Positions 1-6,607 of a DNA stretch of 6,607 nt are shown one piece after another; the first letter of the stretch is position 1, and each line of letters begins with the position of its first letter. The translations under genes were made by a program, and so were the position numbers. Below the pieces are notes generated by a model. That model searched no databases and was not told the DNA's origin. It saw only the letters and a list, made by a program, of their open reading frames with translations. This DNA is from Nitrospinota bacterium (lineage in GTDB: Bacteria; Nitrospinota_A; UBA7883). Where the stretch lies: assembly GCA_029880775.1 (NCBI GenBank), contig JAOUNV010000114.1, forward strand, positions 1-6,607. Direction: 5' to 3'.

Positions 1-2056
1 AGGTGACGGAAATGGCGCCGCCATGGGCTTTTATAATATCCTGGCTGTATGGCAGGCCCAATCCCGTGCCTCTTTCACCGGCGGTCCCTAGAGTGGATGT
101 CTTTTCCTCGTGCCTGAACAATTTCTCCAGTATGCCTGGTCTTACGCCTATCCCGGTGTCCTCCACCGCAAAGGTGACAGTCTCGCCGGTTGTTATCGAT
201 AGCCGGATTTCGTCCCCTTTGTTGCAGAACTTGATAGCGTTGGATACCAGGTTTTGTATTACGTTGGAGAACAAATCATAATCAGCGTATAAGTATGTCG
301 CTTCCGGGATTTCGTTGGTAATTTCGATTCCTTTTTTCTCGGCGAGAAAGGAAGTGCTCCCCAATACATGATAGATAATGCGGTTGGCGGTGATAAATCG
401 TTTGCGCACTTCAATGGCCCCGGTCTGGAGCCTGCTGATATTTAAAACTTCATCAATGGTTTTCACCATCATTTGTCCAGTTTGCGCCGCTCGTTCATAT
501 AGTTCCTTTTGCCGGGGAGACAGTGGATTATCGGAATCTCTATCAATGAACTCCAGCAAACCCAAAGAAGTGGCCAGGGGGGATTTTAGATCATGGGCGA
601 CAAGGGAAACATATTTGTCCTTAAGCTTTGTCGCCTCTTCGGCCTGGGTTTTTGCCTCGATGAGTTTTCTTTCAATACGTTTTCTTTCAGTGATATCCAT
701 TACAAACGCAAAAACATTTGCCATTTTGCCTTGATTATCCAAGATCGTGGAGGCATGTATAATCACGTATATATTCTCCCGGTTTTTTGTGAGCAAGGTA
801 ACTTCATAGACACGTTGATCACTCACCAATATTCGGGACGCTTGCTCCGCTAATATTTTCTGGTTCTCTTCATCCGCAAAATCATGTGGCTTCTTGCCAA
901 TCATTTCCTCGTAACTATATCCCAGCATCTCGAGCAAGGAATGGTTAACCTCCACAATTTTCAGATCGGGATCCAGCATCCAGAATCCCTGGCCAGCCGT
1001 TTCGATGATCGTTCTTTTTATCTTTTCGCTTTTGAAGAGTTTCTCCTCCGCTTCTTTTCGCCGGGTTATATTCACAAAGCTAACCACCGACCCGATGACT
1101 CCGTTTTCGTCCTGTACCGGACGAGACCAGTATTCGACTGGAAAGCTGGAGCCATCGGCGCGCCAGAATACTTCGTTGGAAATGTTGGTGGATTTTTTCT
1201 CACGAAAGGCCTGGTAAATGCGGCAGTCCTCCGCCTGGTATGGCGTTCCATCCGCATGCGAATGATGAATCAGGTTATGCATGTTTTTGCCGATCAACTG
1301 GTCGGCGGCGTCATACCCCAGTAAGCTGGAACAAGCGACGTTGGCGAACGTACATTCTCCCTTCAGATTTATTTTATAAATCCCCTCCACCGAGGAATTG
1401 AGTATTAACCTGTACCTCGCCTCGCTGGCATTCATGTTCCGTTCCGCCTCCTGGCGCTCAGCTATTTCCAGATTCAACTGCTCATGAATACGAATGACAT
1501 CTATTCGAACTCGCGCCAACTCAACAATCCGGTTAAGAAGGTATCTCTGTTTTTTTAAGTATGCTTTGTCGTCAAAGTTGTTTGTGAAGAGAAACCATCC
1601 GGAAGGTCCCAGGGAAGGAGACATCGGGAAGAGATAATATGAATTAACGGCTGGAGATACTTTCAAGGCTGAGATTATCCTAGGCGCCGGAAGGCCCTCG
1701 GAGATTTCACCAAAATGTTGCCCATTCGCCAGCAATTCTTCCAGTTCCTTATCAAGCTTTATCCGCTCATCTTTTAGCGATTTGCCGCATGAATTACAGA
1801 AATCCTCATGAATCTGAACTTCACCACTGGCGATGGAGAAATAAGAGGCGTAAACCAGATCCTTGCCCAGGACGACATCCTCCAAAACGACATTGATCAC
1901 TTCGCTTTCTTTTTCGAGAAAGCTTATTCGCTCCGATACCACCCCCAAAAGAGAAACATCCTCAGTTTGGTCGGTCAGGATTTCGTTTTCCTCTTTTAGT
2001 AGAGAAAGCTCTCGGGAGAGTTCGTCTATCTTTTTTTCCAACTCTTCTTTTTTCAT
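1..2056 (-). CDS. Soluble PAS-PAS sensor histidine kinase, 3' end outside window
   Basis: Continuous frame from ATG at 2056 to the left edge, 685 residues; probably only the last few tens of residues of the ATPase domain are missing. No transmembrane helix is visible, so it is likely cytoplasmic. Residues 1-60 are Lys/Glu/Leu-rich and coiled-coil-like. About 60-170 is a domain I do not recognise, containing a CNSC motif (C87, C90). A second helical linker (168-208) leads to PAS1 (about 210-330, ending NITRRKEAEEK) and PAS2 (about 340-453, ending DITERKR). The dimerisation/phosphoacceptor segment has His488 in SLVAHDLKSPLA. The ATPase domain shows the N-box at Asn606 (NLVSNAIKF), G1 DTGIG (633-637) and G2 GTGLGL (663-668). 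No receiver domain is seen in the window, so a partner response regulator must be elsewhere. The start overlaps the hydrolase stop (ATGA), and no strong Shine-Dalgarno precedes it, which suggests translational coupling. Confidence 0.94.
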   Translation of the reverse strand, partial: MKKEELEKKIDELSRELSLLKEENEILTDQTEDVSLLGVVSERISFLEKESEVINVVLEDVVLGKDLVYASYFSIASGEVQIHEDFCNSCGKSLKDERIKLDKELEELLANGQHFGEISEGLPAPRIISALKVSPAVNSYYLFPMSPSLGPSGWFLFTNNFDDKAYLKKQRYLLNRIVELARVRIDVIRIHEQLNLEIAERQEAERNMNASEARYRLILNSSVEGIYKINLKGECTFANVACSSLLGYDAADQLIGKNMHNLIHHSHADGTPYQAEDCRIYQAFREKKSTNISNEVFWRADGSSFPVEYWSRPVQDENGVIGSVVSFVNITRRKEAEEKLFKSEKIKRTIIETAGQGFWMLDPDLKIVEVNHSLLEMLGYSYEEMIGKKPHDFADEENQKILAEQASRILVSDQRVYEVTLLTKNRENIYVIIHASTILDNQGKMANVFAFVMDITERKRIERKLIEAKTQAEEATKLKDKYVSLVAHDLKSPLATSLGLLEFIDRDSDNPLSPRQKELYERAAQTGQMMVKTIDEVLNISRLQTGAIEVRKRFITANRIIYHVLGSTSFLAEKKGIEITNEIPEATYLYADYDLFSNVIQNLVSNAIKFCNKGDEIRLSITTGETVTFAVEDTGIGVRPGILEKLFRHEEKTSTLGTAGERGTGLGLPYSQDIIKAHGGAISVT
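2053..2056 (-). other. ATGA stop/start overlap coupling hydrolase and kinase
   Basis: On the minus strand the hydrolase ends GGC-GTA-TGA and the kinase begins ATG-AAA-AAA. The two share the four bases ATGA. The bases just upstream (AAACACGGCGT) contain no clear Shine-Dalgarno, so the kinase start most likely depends on ribosomes finishing the hydrolase. This arrangement fixes the kinase start and supports co-expression at linked levels. Confidence 0.85.
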
Positions 2057-2877
2057 ACGCCGTGTTTCATGGCAAAATCCTTGATCAGGCCCACCAGCCA
2101 TTCAGGCTCATCCTCCTGGATGAAATGGCCGCCCGTTTCGATTCTTTCCAATCTGGAAGTTTTTATCTCCCTGTGCAATCGCTCTGCTATATCTGGTTTA
2201 AGGTACACATCCTCGTCTCCCCGGATGATGAGAACAGGGATCGATAAATTTTGCAGATCATCCACGATGGACATAAGGTCGCCATTGTCCAGGCATTTGG
2301 CCAACCTTAAAAAACCGCGCCTCCCTTCCGGAGTACGCAATGGTCGGTAATAGTTGTTCATAAGATCGTCGGTGCAGCGCTCTTTATGATACAAGCCTCT
2401 TTTGATCAGAACTTCGAGAAAACCCGCATCCAGAACGGCCATTCCTATTTGCCTGAAGAAAGGTATACGCATGGTGGAGATAGGCTGCACGGGCCAGTAA
2501 TCATAGCCGATGCTGTTCACGAGCGTAAGAGTATGCGTGCGCTCCTGGTATCGCGTAGCGAGGATCTGCCCTATACCCCCGCCGATATCGTGGCACACCA
2601 GATGGCAGCGCTCCACCCCCAGTTGATCCATGAACAGTTTGATCATATCCGCCTGGGCGGAAATAGAGTAATCGACATCTGCCGGTTTGTCAGAGTCACC
2701 ACAGCCCAGAAGGTCCAGGGCGATCACATCGTTATGCTCAGCCAGGGATGGGAAAAGCTTTCGCCAGATAAAGGAATAGGTAGTGATCCCATGAATGAGG
2801 ATTAACGGTACGCCAGTTCCCTCTCTATGGTAGGCAATCTTGTGTCCGTTGACGGTTTCGTATCTTGTTGTATCCAT
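2053..2877 (-). CDS. Alpha/beta-fold hydrolase with Asp nucleophile (epoxide hydrolase/dehalogenase-like superfamily)
   Basis: Complete gene of 274 residues, the usual length for a single-domain alpha/beta hydrolase with a cap; no signal peptide or membrane segment, so cytoplasmic. Visible motifs: oxyanion-hole HG at 29-30 (LILIHGITT), the nucleophile elbow CHDIGGG with Asp97, the acid Asp223 in GDEDVYLKP, and the base His251 in GGHFIQEDEPE. A cap region lies at about 125-205 (begins GYDYWP). An Asp nucleophile is known from epoxide hydrolases and haloalkane/fluoroacetate dehalogenases, but the Trp that often follows it there is Ile98 here, so the substrate cannot be named. The ATG at 2877 is chosen because homologous folds begin near here; a GTG at 2907 would add ten residues. 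Neither has a strong Shine-Dalgarno. The TGA stop overlaps the start of the downstream kinase, which argues for one transcript and a shared role. Confidence 0.92.
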   Translation of the reverse strand: MDTTRYETVNGHKIAYHREGTGVPLILIHGITTYSFIWRKLFPSLAEHNDVIALDLLGCGDSDKPADVDYSISAQADMIKLFMDQLGVERCHLVCHDIGGGIGQILATRYQERTHTLTLVNSIGYDYWPVQPISTMRIPFFRQIGMAVLDAGFLEVLIKRGLYHKERCTDDLMNNYYRPLRTPEGRRGFLRLAKCLDNGDLMSIVDDLQNLSIPVLIIRGDEDVYLKPDIAERLHREIKTSRLERIETGGHFIQEDEPEWLVGLIKDFAMKHGV

Positions 2878-2912
2878 AAAGGCTACTTGCGTGAGTTGAC
2901 CAGGCACCGTTT

Positions 2913-2943
2913 ATTGTAGCGTATATTCCTTATTTTAGTCTAA
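2913..2943 (-). promoter_or_regulatory. Candidate sigma70-type promoter for the hydrolase-kinase pair
   Basis: Within the gap upstream of the hydrolase, the minus strand has TACAAT (2918 to 2913), one mismatch from the TATAAT -10 consensus, and TTAGAC (2943 to 2938) as a weak -35, separated by 19 bases, which is longer than the preferred 17. The surrounding DNA is AT-rich compared with the flanking genes. Transcription from it would begin close to 2906, giving a leader of about 30 bases to the ATG at 2877 and leaving the GTG at 2907 essentially untranslated. The match is modest and could be chance; read-through from the upstream GGDEF/EAL gene is also possible because no terminator is evident. 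Confidence 0.25.
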
Positions 2944-3055
2944 GTTTTGCTTAATGTGAGTTCGATGGGCAGGGAATATGAAATACCCGCGCGTCCCAAG
3001 CCTTATGGACGTTTGGCCCCGAATAGACGTATGCCTGGATTAGGAATACAACCTG

Positions 3056-6000
3056 CTAGCCAACAGCAAGTGTTTTACCCTCTGATAGCATTAGCTCCAT
3101 TTCCTCTGGCGTGACGGGATGACTGAAGAGGAAACCCTGTATCTCGTCGCAGCCGATTGACCGCAGGAATTCCATTTGAGCCCTGGTTTCTACTCCCTCT
3201 GCGACAACCCTAAGGTTCAGGTTCTTCGCCATGGCCACTATTGTGCTCACCATGGCCATATCTTCTTTGCTTTCCGGAATGGTCATGACAAAGAAGCGGT
3301 CTATCTTTAATTCTTCGATCGGGAACTTTCTGACGTGGCCCAAGGAGGAGTATCCCGTGCCGAAATCATCCAGCGAAATATTGATCCCCATTTTTTTTAT
3401 CTCGTGCAAAATGGTAAGAGCCTTTGTCATATCCTTCATTATGCTGGTTTCTGTGACTTCCAGGCAGAGCCCCTCGGCCTTCAATCCAGTTGCCTCAAGC
3501 GTGGATCTTAGCACCTCCAGAAAGTTACCTTTTTCCAATTGGCGCACGGAAATATTCACCGAAACCACCAAGTCCTGCCATCCCATTTCGTGCCAGCTCT
3601 TCAGTTGTTGGCAAGCCGATAATAGTATCCGCTCACCGATCTGCACAATAAGACCGTTTTCCTCCGCCATGGAAATGAAAAATTCCGGGTTGACTATTGT
3701 ATTTTCATCGCTGTTCCATCTGGCCAGCGCCTCCATTCCAGTGATCCTCCCGTCGATCAGGCTCACCTTCGGCTGATAATAGGCCATGAACTCGTTCTTC
3801 TCCAGCCCCTCCCGCATCCTATATTCCATTTCATAAAGCCGGGCCGCCTTTTCATCCAGGTTGCTGGTGAAGAAGCTGTAATTATTCTTTGTGCTATCCT
3901 TGACGTGGTACATGGCCAGATCCGCGTTGCGAACCAGATCTTCTTCCGTCTTGCCGTCAGCGGGATACATGGCGATGCCCACGCTGACAGTAGAGTGAAT
4001 ATTTTTCCCCTGATGAGTGTAAGGGTCGGCCATCGTATCTATGATCTTGGCCGCAACGGAGGCCACATCCTTTTCACTTTTCACATTCTCCATTACCAAG
4101 ACAAACTCATCTCCCGCGTATCGTGAAACCGTGTCTGTATCCCGCACACAGGCGGCAAGCCGCATCCCCACTCCCTGGATCAGCAGGTCCCCTGAGTGAT
4201 GCCCGAAATTGTCGTTAACTTTTTTAAAGTTGTCGATATCCACAAAAAGAAGGGCTAATTTCTTTTCGTCCCGGGCCGCCCTGCCGATAGCCTGTTTCAA
4301 ACGGTCGTTAAACAACCAGCGGTTGGGAAGCCCCGTCAAAAGGTCGTGATACGCCTGATACTTGATCTCTTTCTCGCTGCGGTTCAGCTCCGTTATGTCG
4401 TGGAAGACGGCGGCGTATCGATCCACTTTCCCGTTGGAATCCCTTATTACCGTGATATTTTCCCGCACGAGATATGGAATTCCATTTTTACTCCTGTTCC
4501 ATATTTCACCTTGCCATTTATCCTTTTCGGTCAAGGATTTCCACATCTCCTGGTAAAAGGCTTTGGGATGCCGATCCGATTGCAGGAGCCTGGGATTTTG
4601 CCCGATCACTTCCTCTGGGTTGTATCCCGTGATCTTGGTAAATGAGGGATTTACATACTGGATCATTCCAGCGGCATCCGTCACCATGACACCTTCGGCG
4701 GCGTTTTCATACACCAATGCCGCTAACTTCAGTTGCTCCTCGGCCTGTTTGCGCTCCGTGATGTCGCTGTAAGTGCCCAGGATATATCTCTCCACGCCAA
4801 TATCTATGAATCTCGATTTGACCAGGATGTCTCGAATATCACCGCTTTTCGTCCTGTGCTTGGTTTCGAACGTATCCGATCCTTCTTTAACCAGCTTTTC
4901 TATATGTTTCGCCACCTCCTCCGGGGATTCGTTCACTTCATAGTCCCGTACGCTGATTTTCCGGAACTCCTCCCGTGTATAGCCCAGCCGCTGGTGTGCC
5001 AGATCATTGAATTCAATGGTGTCCCCGTTTTTCGGATCCACCAGGACAATTGCGTCGGAGGCTTGATCGAATATGGCGCTGAAACGCGCCTCGCTCGCCT
5101 TGATCCTCTCCTCGGCCTTTTTGCGCTCTGTCACCCTCCCCAGCAGGGCGCCCAGGTTGGTCATGGTCTCTGTCAACATAGGATCCGGCTCTGCTGGTTC
5201 CAGGGAAAAGAACTCCAGAACAGCCACCACTTGCTTCCCTTCCAGCACCGGGAACGCAAATGCTCCCCTTATGCCGACATCCCTGGCCGCATCCGCCCGG
5301 ACACATTCATTACCTGTGGTGACATCGAATATCCAGCGCGGTTTCCCATCCCGCAGAACCCTGCCCGGCAACCCCGCCCCCGATGGGGAACGTATATCCA
5401 TAGTGACATCCATGAACTGCTGGAACCTGCTACGGTCACTTAAGCTCCAGATCTCAGTTGAAAAAAGCTCTCTGTCCTGGTCACAAAGATATACATGTCC
5501 GATCGGCCATCCTGTGTGACCGCATACCTTTCCGAGACATATTTTCATCGCCTCATCCAGAGTGGAAACCTCATTGGTGGCAATGGCCAGTTCCTGCAAT
5601 AACTGAATTAATTCAGTTTTATGTCGAAGATTTTCCTCCGTCCTCTTCCGCTCCGTGATGTCGTGCACAGTACCGATCATACGCTGAGGCCTACCCGCAT
5701 TGTCCCGGTGGAGAATTCCATATTCATGAACATACCGCACTTCACTGTCTGGTCGCACAATTCTGTGCGCGATGTCGTAACCAGCATTGTTGTTGAGTGA
5801 ATCGTCCAGAGCATCGGTTACGGCCTTCCTGTCGTCAGGATGTATCACATCCAAAAGCACGTCAAAGGTGGGAGCTAACTTCGTCGGCTCCATGCCGAAT
5901 ATTCTGAAAATCTCATCAGACCATTCAAGATCGTTGGTTTCCACATTCCAGACCCAGCTTCCAACATGAGCTATCTGTTGAGCCTCCTCAAGTTTTCTTG

Positions 6001-6607
6001 CGCTGTCGATCGCCTTGTAACCGGTTTCCTTTTGGAGCAACGCCAGGGTGGCCGCCACCCAAATAATCGCTATCGCCAGAAAACGGTTTGTGAGCACCAC
6101 CCACAGCTCCGCCCCCTCTGGGGAGAGGAAAAAACCTGCCATCGTGAACGCCGTGCCCAAAATCGCCATGGCTATGGTGAAATGTCTTCTGACCGACCAG
6201 ATGGATATAAGGACCGGGGCCACATATGGCACCCCCCCCGCAACGCCCAATGGAGTGGTTACATCCAGTGCGAAAATAAGGATCGCCAAAGCGCTACATG
6301 TCAAAGCAAGCCAATACTCAGCCCGGCTCCACTGGGTTGTCTGTATGGATAGAGCCCCCAGGCTCGAATCCACAGGCGCCGTGAGTCGCTTGAATATATA
6401 TGCGCCAAACCCGACAATGAAAAACGCGCAGAGAGCCGAGAGGAGCCCAGCCCTGGCGAATGGCGCCCGTATTTCCGACAAATCGATCTTTGCCACGATA
6501 CCGATCCGCTCTCCTTGCCACTCCACCGGCTCGTAAGCGGCCAGGACACGAACCCCACGGTAATCCAAACCTATAACCGATCCGGCGTTTCCTTTTAGGG
6601 CATTGCG
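3056..6607 (-). CDS. Membrane-bound multi-sensor GGDEF/EAL protein (cyclic di-GMP turnover), 5' end outside window
   Basis: Predicted inner-membrane cyclic di-GMP enzyme; 1183 residues lie in the window, and the frame is open to the right edge, so the true start is outside (numbers count from the edge). Residues 1-53 look like the end of a periplasmic Cache-type sensor (DYRGVRVLAAYEPV), followed by a transmembrane helix at 54-73. A second hydrophobic block with about four helices spans 97-191. Then come PAS (205-321, ending DITERKR), GAF (333-495), PAS (503-619), PAS (625-741), GGDEF (746-912) and EAL (926-1176). The cyclase signature is AGDEF (831-835), with D790, N798, D807 and the I-site R822/D825 present. 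The EAL domain keeps E959, N1018, E1050, D1080, D1081, K1101, E1137 and Q1157, so phosphodiesterase activity is well supported. Cyclase activity is likely but less certain. A TTG at 6568 could be read as a start but cuts into the sensor domain. The gene ends with TAG; no hairpin terminator follows. Confidence 0.95.
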   Translation of the reverse strand, partial: RNALKGNAGSVIGLDYRGVRVLAAYEPVEWQGERIGIVAKIDLSEIRAPFARAGLLSALCAFFIVGFGAYIFKRLTAPVDSSLGALSIQTTQWSRAEYWLALTCSALAILIFALDVTTPLGVAGGVPYVAPVLISIWSVRRHFTIAMAILGTAFTMAGFFLSPEGAELWVVLTNRFLAIAIIWVAATLALLQKETGYKAIDSARKLEEAQQIAHVGSWVWNVETNDLEWSDEIFRIFGMEPTKLAPTFDVLLDVIHPDDRKAVTDALDDSLNNNAGYDIAHRIVRPDSEVRYVHEYGILHRDNAGRPQRMIGTVHDITERKRTEENLRHKTELIQLLQELAIATNEVSTLDEAMKICLGKVCGHTGWPIGHVYLCDQDRELFSTEIWSLSDRSRFQQFMDVTMDIRSPSGAGLPGRVLRDGKPRWIFDVTTGNECVRADAARDVGIRGAFAFPVLEGKQVVAVLEFFSLEPAEPDPMLTETMTNLGALLGRVTERKKAEERIKASEARFSAIFDQASDAIVLVDPKNGDTIEFNDLAHQRLGYTREEFRKISVRDYEVNESPEEVAKHIEKLVKEGSDTFETKHRTKSGDIRDILVKSRFIDIGVERYILGTYSDITERKQAEEQLKLAALVYENAAEGVMVTDAAGMIQYVNPSFTKITGYNPEEVIGQNPRLLQSDRHPKAFYQEMWKSLTEKDKWQGEIWNRSKNGIPYLVRENITVIRDSNGKVDRYAAVFHDITELNRSEKEIKYQAYHDLLTGLPNRWLFNDRLKQAIGRAARDEKKLALLFVDIDNFKKVNDNFGHHSGDLLIQGVGMRLAACVRDTDTVSRYAGDEFVLVMENVKSEKDVASVAAKIIDTMADPYTHQGKNIHSTVSVGIAMYPADGKTEEDLVRNADLAMYHVKDSTKNNYSFFTSNLDEKAARLYEMEYRMREGLEKNEFMAYYQPKVSLIDGRITGMEALARWNSDENTIVNPEFFISMAEENGLIVQIGERILLSACQQLKSWHEMGWQDLVVSVNISVRQLEKGNFLEVLRSTLEATGLKAEGLCLEVTETSIMKDMTKALTILHEIKKMGINISLDDFGTGYSSLGHVRKFPIEELKIDRFFVMTIPESKEDMAMVSTIVAMAKNLNLRVVAEGVETRAQMEFLRSIGCDEIQGFLFSHPVTPEEMELMLSEGKTLAVG

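Noticed and set aside
884..1324. 146-codon open frame on the plus strand
   Set aside because: Antisense to the two PAS domains of the kinase, whose minus-strand frame is continuous and clearly coding.
2031..2053. Two A-runs at the start of the kinase gene as a programmed frameshift site
   Set aside because: They encode Lys-rich codons of a coiled-coil start, the frame is unbroken through the whole gene, and no alternative frame product makes sense.
2386..2805. 139-codon open frame on the plus strand
   Set aside because: Antisense to the hydrolase catalytic region; the minus-strand frame carries the full catalytic triad and the plus-strand product has no recognisable motif.
2991..3012. Inverted repeat CGTCC/GGACG in the intergenic gap as a terminator
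   Set aside because: Only five pairs plus a possible G-U with a ten-base loop, and no T-run follows on the minus strand.
4733..5443. 236-codon open frame on the plus strand
   Set aside because: It lies wholly antisense to the GAF/PAS part of the GGDEF/EAL gene, whose protein shows unmistakable domain motifs; the plus-strand product shows no recognisable domain.
4745..5665. Recurrent short sequence CTCCGTGATGTCG near 4754 and 5650, with a variant near 4388
   Set aside because: These encode the conserved DITE(R/L) end of successive PAS domains, so the similarity is explained by the repeated protein motif rather than a DNA repeat.
6566..6568. TTG as the start codon of the GGDEF/EAL gene
   Set aside because: The minus-strand frame stays open to the window edge and the residues before the TTG (GNAGSVIG) continue the Cache-like sensor, so the start must be outside.

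Overview
The window holds three protein-coding regions, all read from the minus strand, and all concerned with sensing and signalling. In order of transcription (right to left) they are: a very large membrane-anchored GGDEF/EAL protein that runs off the right edge (3056..6607); a short intergenic gap with one weak candidate promoter; a complete alpha/beta-fold hydrolase with an aspartate nucleophile (2053..2877); and a soluble PAS-containing sensor histidine kinase that overlaps the hydrolase by four bases (ATGA) and runs off the left edge (1..2056). No RNA gene, mobile element, CRISPR array or convincing repeat was seen. The long plus-strand open frames are antisense shadows of these genes.

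The host is probably a Gram-negative bacterium with a large signalling repertoire. Multi-PAS/GAF GGDEF-EAL proteins with Cache-type and multi-helix membrane inputs, together with orphan PAS kinases, are typical of free-living Proteobacteria, delta-type lineages, Nitrospirota and Nitrospinota. Base composition looks balanced by eye. Nothing here fixes the species, so this is a weak inference.

Region by region: 6607..3056 encodes Cache tail - TM - multi-TM segment - PAS - GAF - PAS - PAS - GGDEF (AGDEF variant with an intact RxxD I-site) - EAL (all catalytic residues visible). It should make and/or degrade cyclic di-GMP. 3055..2878 is non-coding. 2877..2053 is the hydrolase. 2056..1 is the kinase: a coiled-coil start, an unassigned soluble domain with a CxxC motif, two PAS domains, HisKA and HATPase_c.

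The most interesting point is the hydrolase-kinase pair. Its translational coupling and layout recall RsbQ-RsbP of Bacillus subtilis, where an alpha/beta hydrolase feeds a PAS-containing signalling protein. Here the output is a histidine kinase and the hydrolase carries an Asp rather than a Ser nucleophile. The hydrolase may generate, remove or sense a small molecule read by the kinase. This is inference from context, not shown by the sequence.
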